The notes beneath the pieces were generated by a model. The model saw nothing but the letters and a program-made list of their open reading frames with translations. It made no database searches and was not told the DNA's origin. Below are positions 37,134-46,447 of a stretch of DNA of 64,000 nucleotides, piece after piece. Made by a program: the position numbers and the translations under genes. Numbering within the stretch: the stretch's first letter is position 1; each line of letters starts with the position of its first letter. The DNA comes from Sorangium cellulosum (lineage in GTDB: Bacteria > Myxococcota_A > Polyangia > Polyangiales > Polyangiaceae): assembly GCF_004135735.1 (NCBI RefSeq), contig NZ_CP012670.1:8689501-8753500 (forward strand). The letters are read 5' to 3'.

Positions 37134-39506
37134 CTAGTTCCGAAGGGGCTTGTTGTTCATCAGCATGTACTGCATTCGCTCGATGCTCTTGGGCTCACCG
37201 CACAGGCTGACGAACGCCTCGCGCTCGAGCTCGAGGATCTCGTCCTCGGTCACCTCGCGCGCCGCGCCGCCGGCGCCGCCGCAGAGCACCTCGGCGAGCT
37301 TGCGGGCGATCTTCGCGTCGTGCTCGCTCGCGTGGCCGCCGGCGACCAGGGTGTCGATCATCATCTGCAGCGTCGCGATCCCGCTCTCACCCGGGAGCTT
37401 GTAGGCCCGCGGGATCGGCCGGTGGTAGCCCGCCTCGGCGAGGCCGACGGCGCGCGCCTTCACCTCGTGGAGCTGGCGCGCCCGGTCGAACGAGACGCCG
37501 TCCGTCCTGCGGAAGTAGCCGAGCGCCTTGGCCTCGTCCGCGCTGGTCGCGACCTTGGCGAGGGCGATGTTCTTGAAGACCTGGGTCACGACGTCGTACG
37601 TGTTCGCCGAGACCCCCTCCGGGGTGCCCTCGAGCGCGCGCCAGAGCATGTTGAGCGTCCCCGCGCCGCCCGGGATGAGCCCGACGCCGACCTCCACGAG
37701 CCCCGCGTACGTCTCCGCCGCGGCCTGCACCGCGTCGCAGGCGAAGCAGAGCTCGAGCCCGCCGCCCAGGGTCATCCCGTAGGGCGCGGCCACGACCGGG
37801 ACCGTCGCGTACTTCAGCCGCTGCGTCGCGTCCTGGTACGCCTTCACCATCTTCCGGATCGCGTCCCAGTCCTTGTTGCCCGCGGCCATCACCACGAGGA
37901 ACAGGTTGGCGCCGACGCAGAAGTGCTCGCCCTGGTTGAAGACCACGAGCGCCCGGAAATCCTGCTCGGCCCTCTCGGCGGCGCGCGTGAGCATCCCGAT
38001 CGAGTCCGGATCGAGGCTGTTCGCCTTGGTCTTGAAGGTGACGCCGAGCACGCCGTCGCCGAGGTCCCAGGCCTCCGCGCCGTCGTTGGCGAGCACGGGC
38101 TTGTCGCCCTTGCGCGCGCCCGCGAGCGTCACGTTCCTCGGATCGATCGCGCGGGGGACGTACTCCCCCTTGAGCAGATCGAACACCGCCCCGTCGGCGC
38201 GGTAGAACGACGTCGCGCCGCGCTGCTTCATGCGGAGGATCGACTCGGGCAGCGCGATGCCGTCCTTCTGCATGCGCTCGACGGTCTCGACGAAGCCGAG
38301 CGCGTCCCAGGTCTGGAACGGACCGAGCTCCCAGTTGTACCCCCAGCGCATGGCGTCATCGATCGCCACGATGCCGTCGGCGATCTCGCCGACCCGCCGC
38401 GCCGTGTACGCGAGCGAGCGGGAGAGCACCTTCCACGCGAACTGCCCCGCCTTGCCGGGATCGCCGGCGAGCTTCTTCACGCGCGCGGCCGGGTCCTCGA
38501 CCTTCTCGCACGACTTCGTGGCCTTCTTGATCGCCTCGTCGCCGCCGTGCGGGCGATACTCGAGCTTCGCGGGGTCGAGCGTCTCCAGCCCGTCCTTCGT
38601 CTTGCGGTAGAAGCCGCCCTTCGTCTTGTCGCCGAGGAGCTTCGCCTCGATCATCTTGCGGATGTACGAGGGCACCTTGAAGACGTCGCGGTCCTCGTCG
38701 CGCTCGAGCGCCGCGTAGCAGTTGTCGGCGACGTGGGCGAAGGTGTCGAGCCCGACGATATCGCCGGTCCTGAAGCTCGCGCTCTTCGGGTGCGCCATGG
38801 CGATGCCGGTGATGGCGTCGACGTCCTCCGGCGCGAGCCCCTCCTCGAGCATGAGGTGGATGGCCGTGAGCATCGCGTGGGTGCCGATGCGGTTGCCGAC
38901 GAAATTCGGGGTGTCCTTGCCGAAGACGATGCCCTTGCCGAGCACGTCCTCGCCGAACCTCCGGACGCGGTCGACGACGGCCGGATCGGTGTCGGGCCCG
39001 GTGACGAGCTCGAGGAGCTTCATGTACCGGACCGGGTTGAAGAAGTGCATGACGAGGAATCGCTTGCGGAACTCCTCGGAGCGGCCCTGCATCATGTCCG
39101 CGATGCGCAGCCCGGACGTGTTCGACGCGGCGATGGCGTCCTTGCGCATCACCTGCTCGAGGCGCGCGAAGAGGGCGCGCTTCGGCTCGATCTGCTCGAT
39201 GATGGCCTCGATGACGAGGTCGCATTGCGCGAGCTCGGCGAGGTGATCTTCCGTGTTGCCGGTGCGGACGAGGCGGGCGTGGGACGGGTGGAAGAAGGCG
39301 GCGGGCCTGGCCTTGAGGGCCTTCTCGAGGCCGCCCGCGGCGAACCGGCTCCGGGCGGCCGGGTCCTGCCTTTCAGCCTCCTTGAGGTTCGGGGGCACGA
39401 TATCGAGGAGCAAGACCTCGACGCCGGCGTTCGCGAAGTGGGCGGCGATGCCGCTGCCCATGACGCCCGCGCCGATGACGCCCGCGCGGCGGATTGGTTT
39501 CGTCAT
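37134..39506 (-). CDS. fadN: 3-hydroxyacyl-CoA dehydrogenase / enoyl-CoA hydratase, FadN type
   Basis: The bifunctional enzyme hydrates enoyl-CoA and oxidises 3-hydroxyacyl-CoA with NAD. Dehydrogenase comes first (GVIGAGVMGSGIAAHFANAG at 7-26, NTSG, MHFFNPVRYMKLLELV) and crotonase second (about 480-700, with FVVMAAGN and GGGLELCFACD, GVGLIPGGAGT). This order and the 790-residue length match FadN of Bacillus rather than the FadB/FadJ order. Start ATG 39506 is preceded by GGAGGAT. It is followed without gap by fadA. It probably acts with FadL (62.4 kb) in fatty-acid use; there is no FadR-like gene nearby. Confidence 0.95.
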   Translation of the reverse strand: MTKPIRRAGVIGAGVMGSGIAAHFANAGVEVLLLDIVPPNLKEAERQDPAARSRFAAGGLEKALKARPAAFFHPSHARLVRTGNTEDHLAELAQCDLVIEAIIEQIEPKRALFARLEQVMRKDAIAASNTSGLRIADMMQGRSEEFRKRFLVMHFFNPVRYMKLLELVTGPDTDPAVVDRVRRFGEDVLGKGIVFGKDTPNFVGNRIGTHAMLTAIHLMLEEGLAPEDVDAITGIAMAHPKSASFRTGDIVGLDTFAHVADNCYAALERDEDRDVFKVPSYIRKMIEAKLLGDKTKGGFYRKTKDGLETLDPAKLEYRPHGGDEAIKKATKSCEKVEDPAARVKKLAGDPGKAGQFAWKVLSRSLAYTARRVGEIADGIVAIDDAMRWGYNWELGPFQTWDALGFVETVERMQKDGIALPESILRMKQRGATSFYRADGAVFDLLKGEYVPRAIDPRNVTLAGARKGDKPVLANDGAEAWDLGDGVLGVTFKTKANSLDPDSIGMLTRAAERAEQDFRALVVFNQGEHFCVGANLFLVVMAAGNKDWDAIRKMVKAYQDATQRLKYATVPVVAAPYGMTLGGGLELCFACDAVQAAAETYAGLVEVGVGLIPGGAGTLNMLWRALEGTPEGVSANTYDVVTQVFKNIALAKVATSADEAKALGYFRRTDGVSFDRARQLHEVKARAVGLAEAGYHRPIPRAYKLPGESGIATLQMMIDTLVAGGHASEHDAKIARKLAEVLCGGAGGAAREVTEDEILELEREAFVSLCGEPKSIERMQYMLMNNKPLRN

Positions 39507-39982
39507 GCAGGATCCTCCGAGATGGATAGGGGCGCAAACCATTGGCGCAAAGCGCGCCGAGCGCAAGGGTATCCGGGAAGAACGGCCGCGTGGTGACACG
39601 ACAGATGCGGTGAGCGGGATCGCGCCGCGAGGGCGCCGGGCCGGACGGCGGACACAACAGCGTACTCTGGACTACCGGGAGCCCATTCCTTCCAGCGATG
39701 CGGGCGTCCGGCCTGCATCGGGACCATCGTGCGTGAGAGCGCGAGCGGTGCTGGAGCCGCGTGTCCAGAACGTCAGCCGCGGCGCGCCGCGCATTGCCTC
39801 GGCGGAGCGCCGTGCGTTCTGTGCGTTGTCCGGGCGGCGCGCTCTTCTGGCGACGTTGCCCGGGCGGCGCGCTCTTCGGGCGACGCTGCCCGGGCGGCGC
39901 GCTCTTCAGGCGACGTTGCCCGGGCGGCGCGCTCTTCGGGCGACGTGAGCTTCCCGCTTCCCGCGCGCGGGGGCTCCCGCTG
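39507..39982. other. Intergenic region with a 30-bp tandem array
   Basis: This stretch carries the fadNA promoter (not identified). The 39825-39944 array is described separately; the rest contains no supported gene on either strand. Confidence 0.45.
39825..39944. repeat. 30-bp tandem repeat, four copies
   Basis: Units starting at 39825, 39855, 39885 and 39915 share TGCCCGGGCGGCGCGCTCTT and end GGGCGAC, each with one or two changes. The core GCCCGGGC is itself palindromic. The array ends about 40 bases from the 3' end of the small Cys-rich gene. Confidence 0.85.
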
Positions 39983-40258
39983 TCAGTGCCACGCCTGGGC
40001 GGCCTGGACCGGCTGGCCTGTGCGGTCGTGCTCGGCCAGGAGGCGCTTCGAGATGTCGGTGCACTCGACGCAGGAGGCGAAGCGCGACCGGTGCAAGCAC
40101 TGGAGCCAGGTCGCGGTCCCCTGGACGTCGAACTCCGCCGCATCGAGGTGTTTGCCGCAGGCGACGCAGTGGATGTGCTGGTGCTGGTGGGTCGCCGCCG
40201 GGCGCGCCGGCGCGAGCGCCTTGCGCTCGCGCTTGGTCAGTCGCTTCTGTCGCTTCAT
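39983..40258 (-). CDS. Small Cys-rich protein, putative zinc-binding
   Basis: This 91-residue protein starts MKRQKRLTKRERKAL with GAGGAGATC just before the ATG. A basic N-terminal helix is followed by HQHQHIHCVACGKHLDAAEF and, 30 residues later, ASCVECT, giving two CxxC pairs plus His residues, likely a zinc site. I recognise no named family. The chosen start excludes a longer low-complexity extension. Confidence 0.65.
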   Translation of the reverse strand: MKRQKRLTKRERKALAPARPAATHQHQHIHCVACGKHLDAAEFDVQGTATWLQCLHRSRFASCVECTDISKRLLAEHDRTGQPVQAAQAWH

Positions 40259-40568
40259 GATCTCCTCGAGGACGGGGGTGGCCGCACGCGTCGTGCGAGC
40301 GCGGGTCAAGCTACCATGCGCCGGCGCGCGGTGGATTGGGCGGGCGGCGCGGCGGTGCGGCGGCGACGCATCGGCCCGCGCCGCGCCCGCGTGCCGCGCG
40401 GGCAACGCGCGGGCGGGCGTGGCTTGACATGCTCCGGACGCTGTGCGTGCCGAGCCGCTGCGGGGCGCCTCGTGGGTGTGATCCTGGCGAGCCGTGCCGG
40501 GCTGATCGCCGGCCGGCGAGGTCGCGGCGATTGCTCTCACGGGACGATCCGGCGGACCAGGCGCAGGG
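40259..40568. other. Intergenic stretch, nothing recognised
   Basis: These 310 bases separate the small Cys-rich gene from the immunity-like operon. A TTGACA at 40434-40439 points rightward, but there is no matching -10 or gene, so it is not called a promoter. Confidence 0.4.
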
Positions 40569-41639
40569 TCAGGACATCAGGCCCAGCGCGGAGAGGGCGT
40601 CGGCCCAGAGCGGCCAGAGCGTGCGGTAGAAGTGGGTCGCCATCACCACGCCGCCGCTCGGGAGGCGGCGAATGGTGAACGGGGCGTGGTCGACGAGGAA
40701 GTAGACGTGCTCGCCCGTCATCTCGACGTACCACAGAGGTGGCCCTTTGAGGCTCTCGGGGAGCTGCTCGCCGCGCGCCTTGGCCTGCACCGTCAGGTTG
40801 TGGATCTCCTCGGCGCGCGGCTCCGCGGCGCGCCACGCCTCGTCGGGCACGTCCGCGGCGGCGATGAGCGCCTCGAGCAGCGCGTAGCCCGGCAGGGCCA
40901 GGGCCTTGAGGACGGTCTCGCGGGAGAGCGGGATCGAGCGCCCGCTCTTGTCCGTCGGGACCACGCGCGCCCCGGCCGGCGCGGCTTCCACCCGCGCGCG
41001 GAGCGCTTCCGTCGACAGGCCCGCGATCCGCGAGACGCTTTCGGCGTCGTGGAGGCGGATCCACGACAGGGCCAGATCGCGCGCGATGTCGCGGGCGTTC
41101 GCGTGGTATGTCGCGCACATCGAGACCGGCGCGAGCCAGGTCCAGGCGGTCGTGCAGCCGCCGGTGGAGACGCGCCGGCTCGCGTCGGGCGCGCAGAGGC
41201 GGAGGAGAAAGTCCTCGATGTCGGTCACGACCGTGTGCCATGCCAGCACGGCCTCGGCCCCGACCGAGGACGCGCCGCTGCCCAGGTCGAGGATCATGTA
41301 CATGGGGGCGAAGTCCTCGATGACGCGGGGGTGCAGGTGGAGCGGGCCCCACCCGTTGGAGCGTTCGCTCTTGTCCGCGTAGCAGCGAATGACGCAATCG
41401 ACGGGCTTTCCGGAGCTCAAGGTCGAGTGAAGGAAGACCTCCGCATCGGCACGTCGGAAGTGGGTGCGGATCGTCCCGACCGCCTCATCGACAGGAGCCG
41501 CGTGGTGCTCCGGGTAGGGGGGCATGCGAAAGCCCACCTCGTACGGAGGGTCGTGGACGAGCGCCGACAGCGCCGCGCCCAGCGCGTCGACCCGCGCGGT
41601 CTCGTCGCACCAGCCGAAGAAGTAGGGTCCTGGTCTCAT
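40569..41639 (-). CDS. Putative immunity protein, second tandem copy
   Basis: This 356-residue soluble protein is a paralogue of the preceding gene's product. Shared segments are FFxWCDE near residue 8, IEDFLLRLC, CATYHANARDIARDL, VSRIAGLS, LSRETVLKAL and the C-terminal TLWPLWADALSALGLM. There is no signal peptide, so it acts in the cytoplasm. It is 16 bases downstream of its paralogue and last in the toxin operon. Tandem, diverged cytoplasmic paralogues after a toxin are typical of immunity genes, but the family is not named by me and binding to the toxin is inferred. Confidence 0.6.
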   Translation of the reverse strand: MRPGPYFFGWCDETARVDALGAALSALVHDPPYEVGFRMPPYPEHHAAPVDEAVGTIRTHFRRADAEVFLHSTLSSGKPVDCVIRCYADKSERSNGWGPLHLHPRVIEDFAPMYMILDLGSGASSVGAEAVLAWHTVVTDIEDFLLRLCAPDASRRVSTGGCTTAWTWLAPVSMCATYHANARDIARDLALSWIRLHDAESVSRIAGLSTEALRARVEAAPAGARVVPTDKSGRSIPLSRETVLKALALPGYALLEALIAAADVPDEAWRAAEPRAEEIHNLTVQAKARGEQLPESLKGPPLWYVEMTGEHVYFLVDHAPFTIRRLPSGGVVMATHFYRTLWPLWADALSALGLMS

Positions 41640-41655
41640 CTCTCAACGTTCCTTC

Positions 41656-42807
41656 TCAGCCCATCAGGCCGAGCGCGTCGAGCGCGTCGGCCCAGAGCGG
41701 CCAGAGCGAGCAGAACGGATGGGTCGCCAGCACCACGCCGCCGCTCGCGAGGCGGCGCACGAGAAACGGCGGGTGCTTTTTCAGGAAGCGGAAGTGACGG
41801 TGCTTGTCTGTGTCAACCGGCCAGGTCGGTGGACCGTCACCGATCTCCGCGAGCCTTCGTGTCCGCTCCAGGATCTCGGCGGCGCGCGGCGCTGCCGCGC
41901 GCCACGCGTCGTCGGGCACCGCCGCGGCTTCCAGCGCATCGAGCAGCGCCGAGGGCGGCGCGGCCAGCGCCTTGAGGACGGTCTCGCGGGAGAGCGACCG
42001 CGCCCGCGCGCCGACCCCTTTCCTGGCGACGCGCGACCCGCGCGGCGGCGCGATGGCGACGCGCGCCCCGCGCGGCGCGGCATCGACGCGCGCGTGGAGC
42101 ATGGACAACGGGATACCCGCGATGCGCGACACGCTGTCTTGGTCGTGGAGGTGCACCCACGACACGGCAAGGTCCCGCGCGATCTCTCGGGCGTCCGCGT
42201 TGTACGTCGCGCACGTGGTGACCGGCGCGTGCCACGCCCACGCGTTCGTGCACGCGCCGGTCCGGACACGCCCGCTCCCGTCCGGCTCGCAGAAGCGGAG
42301 CAGGAGATCCTCGAGGTCGATCTGCAGGATGTGCCACGCAAGCTCGGCCTCGACCTCGAAGGAGCGCGGTCCCCTGCCCCAGGCGAGCTCGATGATGAAG
42401 CCGAAAAAGTGCATGCAGTTCTCCGGGTACATCTCGAGGGGGCCTCGCGGCTCGTGGGGGCCTCGCAGCGCCCAGCGAGGCTCGTACGCTTCGGTGAAAC
42501 ACTGAAGATCGACAAGGATGCTGCGCATGGCAGGGGAGTCGGGTCCACGCTGGTCCGGAAGGGCCAAGCGCTGGGCGCCGGGGAGGATCGTGCTGCACGT
42601 GGCGTGAGCAGTGCCGGTGCATGGGTACTGGACGCGGATCATGGCGATGGCCGCCTCGATGGACTTCGTGCTGCATCTCACGTCGAAGTTTGCCCATGCA
42701 TCCAGGAATCTCCCTGGCCGCGCGAGCGCCGCCAGCGCCGCCTCGAGCGCGTCGACCCTCGACAGCTCGTCGCACCAGGCAAAAAAGCGGGGACCTGGGT
42801 CGCTCAT
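41656..42807 (-). CDS. Putative immunity protein, first tandem copy
   Basis: The ATG at 42807 overlaps the toxin gene's TGA (ATGA), giving strict translational coupling, which would make antidote together with toxin. The 383-residue product lacks a signal peptide and shares about half of its residues with the next gene's product in the central region (LEDLLLRFCEPDGSGR, CATYNADAREIARDL, VSRIAGIP). The regions before residue 100 and around 300 are less alike, as expected if each copy recognises a different toxin variant. No database family is recognised, so the immunity role rests on context. Confidence 0.6.
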   Translation of the reverse strand: MSDPGPRFFAWCDELSRVDALEAALAALARPGRFLDAWANFDVRCSTKSIEAAIAMIRVQYPCTGTAHATCSTILPGAQRLALPDQRGPDSPAMRSILVDLQCFTEAYEPRWALRGPHEPRGPLEMYPENCMHFFGFIIELAWGRGPRSFEVEAELAWHILQIDLEDLLLRFCEPDGSGRVRTGACTNAWAWHAPVTTCATYNADAREIARDLAVSWVHLHDQDSVSRIAGIPLSMLHARVDAAPRGARVAIAPPRGSRVARKGVGARARSLSRETVLKALAAPPSALLDALEAAAVPDDAWRAAAPRAAEILERTRRLAEIGDGPPTWPVDTDKHRHFRFLKKHPPFLVRRLASGGVVLATHPFCSLWPLWADALDALGLMG

Positions 42808-45005
42808 AGCCGGATCACCTTGATGAGCATGTTGAAGCCTTTCAGGGTCGCCCTCTTGCCTTTCTGCGTGTCGAAGAGGTAACCGTCTTGCGCGACGTAC
42901 TGGGTGCCACCGAACTTTCCGCCCCGCTCCATCAGGAGCTGTACCTCCTCGACATCTCCCACGAGTCCGTGCCGCCGTACCCCCTCCATCCCGCTCGACA
43001 ATTGCCCGATCACGTCGTTCCCATTGACATTGAACCCACCTTTCGCCTCGCTCAGGATGAGCTTGTCCCGCGCGGACACCGTCAGGAAGTCGGGCGCGCT
43101 TAGCTCGGCGCGCGCATCGGCCGATAACTTACGCCAAAGCACCGCGCGCACGCCGTCATCGCCCACCCCGAGGAGCGCCCGCCCGTCGCGGGAGAGGAAC
43201 TTCGCCGCCGTCTTCTCGAACGGGTTGAGCGTCCTCGTCGTAACCGCGCCCTTCAGCAACCCCTTGTACCAGCTAAGCCGGCGTAGCTTGAGCCCCTGAA
43301 AGATGACCTCATCGACCTCTGCGATCTCCCCGGCGACCCGGACCGCCCCCGGCGTCATCCCGCCGGCGCCCTTGATCGCGCGCCAGCCAGGTCCGACCGC
43401 CGCGAGCCCGAACCCCAGCCCCGAGAAGATCCGCTCCTCGTCGCTCAGCGCTCGCCCCGCCGGCAGGCACCACTCCTTGCCCGTCACCGCCTCGCACAGG
43501 TCGAGCGCCGGCCCTACCACCGGCACGAACCCCACCCCGATGCGCGTCGTCGCGTGCACGATCGTCTGCAGCACCTCCCCGTACGCCACGAAGCCCTCGC
43601 CGACCGTCGACACCGCCGCCGCGAAGGCGCTGATCGTCTGGTAGAGCTGCGTCTGCTCCAGGTCGAGCGCCTCCCCGGTCCACTGGTTGAGGCTGTCCTT
43701 GATCTGGTCCGCGAGCGCATCGAACCGGGGCTTCAGCACCAGGTCTACCTGCGCGCGCAGGTCCGGCGGGACGGGCGTGTCGATGAACCAGTCCGATGCA
43801 TCCATGAACCGCCGCACGTACGCCGTGACCCGGTTCTGCGCGTTCAGGAACGCGTTCGTCTCGGCGATCGACACGCCCATCCGGTCGCGCAGCGCGATCT
43901 CCAGCGCCACGCTGTTCGCCCGCCACGCCCGCACGGTCGCCACGAAGTCGGCCCGCGCGACCACCACGCCGCCGCTGACATCCTCCTCCAGCGCCGCGAT
44001 CACCGCGTCCGCGTACGCCGCATACGGGTCTCTCCCTGCCTCGAACGCCCCCGGCACCTCCGCGATGTCCGGCACCTCGACCCACGGCACGTCGCTCTCG
44101 CCGAGCGCGTACGCCTGCGGATCGTCCGGATCCCACCCCTCGGCGCGCGCCGTCTGCGTCGCCAGATCCGCCACCTCGTCCGCCTGCGCGCCGAACTCGT
44201 CGATGAGCCGCCCGAGCTCGCCCTCGAGATCGCGGACGCTCTGCTTCAGGTCGTCGACGAGCTGCTCCATCGCCGCCCGGGTCTCCGCGTCGACCACGTC
44301 CTGGTACCGGTCCAGGATCGCGTCGAGGTCGGTCCGCGAGATCTCGTCGAGCGGCCGGGTCACCAGGTCGTGCAGCTCGGTGTCGAGCTGCTGGAGCAGG
44401 TCCATCCGCTCCCGCAGGTCGGCGATCCTGGCGGCGTTCCGGACGAGCGCCTTGCGCAGCTCCGCGACCGTCGCCTCGAGGATCGCGATGTCGCGCGCGA
44501 GCGGCGGGTTGATCTCGGCGAGCCCGAGGTTGATCCGGGTGTCGCCGGAGAATTTCGCTCCACGGCGCCGGACATCGAAGAGCGGTTTGTTCAGCCCGAG
44601 CGGCGCCGACACGAGGTTCACCACCTCGTGCGTGTCGGAGCACCAGTCGTTGCCGGCGGCGTGCTGTACGTCGAAATGGAGATTGTTCGTTCCGATGCGG
44701 AGGAGCACCGAGTCGAACTCGGTCTCTGACCTGTTCATCTCCGAGCCATCCGGCAGGTCCACCAGCGCCTCGGGGACCTCCACCGTGGTCAGCGGCGTGT
44801 CGTTGACACGAAAGAACTGGTGTCCGACGAGGTAGGCCCTCTCGCACGACGCGCTGAACGCCGTGCGTTCCCAGCTCAAACTGTACGGCGTGCCCGCCCA
44901 CGCGAACGACGGCGCCAGCACCGCCAGCGCCGTGACGAGCGCGACGAGCTGCTGGAAGGCGGCGGCGCTCCGGTCGCGCAGCGCGGCGCAGGTCGACCGG
45001 CTCAT
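42804..45005 (-). CDS. Secreted polymorphic toxin with PT-TG region and PD-(D/E)XK-like C-terminal nuclease
   Basis: This 733-residue protein has a Sec signal (cleavage after FAWA, about residue 37) and a long helical middle region (about 160-470). It then has a pre-toxin TG-like segment, PVVGPALDLCEAVTGKEW with the VTG at 507-509. The C-terminal 120 residues contain PDFL with Asp639 and, 14 residues on, SEAKGG with Glu653 and Lys655. This is the PD...ExK arrangement of restriction-like nucleases. The gene overlaps the upstream lipoprotein stop and the downstream immunity start (both ATGA). I infer an exported antibacterial DNase that acts on neighbours. The nuclease call is by motif only and the target is unknown. 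Confidence 0.7.
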   Translation of the reverse strand: MSRSTCAALRDRSAAAFQQLVALVTALAVLAPSFAWAGTPYSLSWERTAFSASCERAYLVGHQFFRVNDTPLTTVEVPEALVDLPDGSEMNRSETEFDSVLLRIGTNNLHFDVQHAAGNDWCSDTHEVVNLVSAPLGLNKPLFDVRRRGAKFSGDTRINLGLAEINPPLARDIAILEATVAELRKALVRNAARIADLRERMDLLQQLDTELHDLVTRPLDEISRTDLDAILDRYQDVVDAETRAAMEQLVDDLKQSVRDLEGELGRLIDEFGAQADEVADLATQTARAEGWDPDDPQAYALGESDVPWVEVPDIAEVPGAFEAGRDPYAAYADAVIAALEEDVSGGVVVARADFVATVRAWRANSVALEIALRDRMGVSIAETNAFLNAQNRVTAYVRRFMDASDWFIDTPVPPDLRAQVDLVLKPRFDALADQIKDSLNQWTGEALDLEQTQLYQTISAFAAAVSTVGEGFVAYGEVLQTIVHATTRIGVGFVPVVGPALDLCEAVTGKEWCLPAGRALSDEERIFSGLGFGLAAVGPGWRAIKGAGGMTPGAVRVAGEIAEVDEVIFQGLKLRRLSWYKGLLKGAVTTRTLNPFEKTAAKFLSRDGRALLGVGDDGVRAVLWRKLSADARAELSAPDFLTVSARDKLILSEAKGGFNVNGNDVIGQLSSGMEGVRRHGLVGDVEEVQLLMERGGKFGGTQYVAQDGYLFDTQKGKRATLKGFNMLIKVIRL

Positions 45006-46447
45006 GTCCCCTCCGCGCCGCGCACGGCGGCGTCGTGCGCGATCGCGGCGCCCTTCACGTCGCCCGCATCGAGCCTCGCCTGCGCGGCGTCGAGCAGCGC
45101 CGCCTCCATCCCCATCTCCCGCAGCGACGCGAGGCCGGCCCCGACCTTCCGGGGCAGGCTCGTCCTGAGCTCGGCCTCGGCGGCGTCGAACCGCCCTCGG
45201 AGCACGGCGCACCCCGCCTCGCGCCACGACGACGACGCCGCCTCGCAGAGCGGCCGCATCTGGACGAGCGCGGTCAGCTCCCCGTATCGGTCGGCGAGGA
45301 GCGGAAGCCCGAGCTTCTCGCTCACCGGCGGCGCCGCCGCTACCGCCGCGGCCCGAGCGCGCGCCCCCTCACGGAAGGCCGCCGACGCCCTCTCGGTCCG
45401 CGACCGCACGAGCGCCTCGCGCGTCCCCTGGTCCGCTTGCAGCGCCGCGAGCGCCTGCCGGCGCTGGGCGACCCCGCCGAGCAGCGCGGTCGCGGTCGCG
45501 TCGCTCCGGGCGACCCGCCGCTGCACATAACCCAGCATCGCGCTCAGCGAGCGCAGCGCCCCCGAGGTCAGGTCCGGCATCGGCGCGCCGTGCGTGGCGA
45601 GGAGGTCCTCGTGCGGCGCGATCGCCTCCTCGAACGAGGCCGCGAGCGCCTGGAGCTCCGCCGACAGCGTCATGACCTCCGCGGCGAGCTCGTTCGGCGC
45701 GCGGCTCGCGTCGCGCGCCGCCGCGAGGATCGCCTCCTCGACCACGTCGAGCTCCTCGATGCCCGACCGCGACGCCCGCTCCGAGAGCGCCGCGTACGCC
45801 GCCGTCTCCGCCGCCTCGGTCGCGCGGTACGCAACGAACCGCGCCGCCGCGCCCGCGTACCTGTCTTGCACCGGCGCGGCGTCGCGCCTCGCCTGCTCGA
45901 AGACCGCCTGCGCCGCGGCCATCGCCTGCTTGTCCGCCGCGAGCGCGGCGAGCAGCGGCTCCTCCTCGGCGCTCGCCTTGTCGATCATCGCCGCCTTGAA
46001 GTTGCCGGCCGCGTCGATCGGCGTCTGCGCGAGGAGCGCTCGCTGGCGGATCGTGGCCTCGTCGAGCAGGTCCTCGAGCCTGCCCTCGAGCGTTGCCCGG
46101 AGCGACTCGGCGTTCTTCGCGTCGTCGCGCACGTACGCGACCGCCTCGTCCAGGTGGCCGAGCCAGAGGTCCAGCCAGTCTTCGCTCGAGACGATGTCAT
46201 CGAGCGTCTCGTCGCTCGGCCACGTCGCCCACATCGCGATCGGCAGCGCGCCGTGGTCCTCGGCCTGGCTCCATGCGCTGCCCGGGCCCATGTTCTCGCC
46301 CACGCAGTACTCCTCGCCGTTCGCCGGCATCGCGCAGAAGCGCCCGAGCGCGTCATCGCTGCGCTTCCAGCACCCGGATACCATCGCGCCGACCGCCAGG
46401 GCGGCCACGGCCACCACGAGGATCTTCGTCTGTCGCCTCGCTCTCAT
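45002..46447 (-). CDS. Lipoprotein partner of the secreted toxin
   Basis: A lipobox VSGC (Cys26) follows a clear hydrophobic signal. The first 60 mature residues contain a few Cys and Trp; the rest (about 110-480) is Ala/Glu/Arg-rich helix with coiled-coil character and TPR-like ends. I start at ATG 46447, 8 bases after GGAGG; ATG 46453 and GTG 46462 are too close to that site. The gene is first in the operon and overlaps the toxin start. Order lipoprotein-toxin-immunity recalls the SitBAI cassettes of Myxococcus xanthus, where a lipoprotein assists transfer by outer membrane exchange; that link is inference, as no sequence similarity could be tested. Confidence 0.65.
   Translation of the reverse strand: MRARRQTKILVVAVAALAVGAMVSGCWKRSDDALGRFCAMPANGEEYCVGENMGPGSAWSQAEDHGALPIAMWATWPSDETLDDIVSSEDWLDLWLGHLDEAVAYVRDDAKNAESLRATLEGRLEDLLDEATIRQRALLAQTPIDAAGNFKAAMIDKASAEEEPLLAALAADKQAMAAAQAVFEQARRDAAPVQDRYAGAAARFVAYRATEAAETAAYAALSERASRSGIEELDVVEEAILAAARDASRAPNELAAEVMTLSAELQALAASFEEAIAPHEDLLATHGAPMPDLTSGALRSLSAMLGYVQRRVARSDATATALLGGVAQRRQALAALQADQGTREALVRSRTERASAAFREGARARAAAVAAAPPVSEKLGLPLLADRYGELTALVQMRPLCEAASSSWREAGCAVLRGRFDAAEAELRTSLPRKVGAGLASLREMGMEAALLDAAQARLDAGDVKGAAIAHDAAVRGAEGT

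Noticed and set aside
40434..40439. TTGACA as a rightward promoter
   Set aside because: No -10 at 16-19 bases and no gene to the right on that strand.
42804..45227. Toxin gene starting upstream at 45227
   Set aside because: The extra 74 residues are Arg/Gly-rich, overlap the lipoprotein gene, and would bury the Sec signal that begins at ATG 45005.
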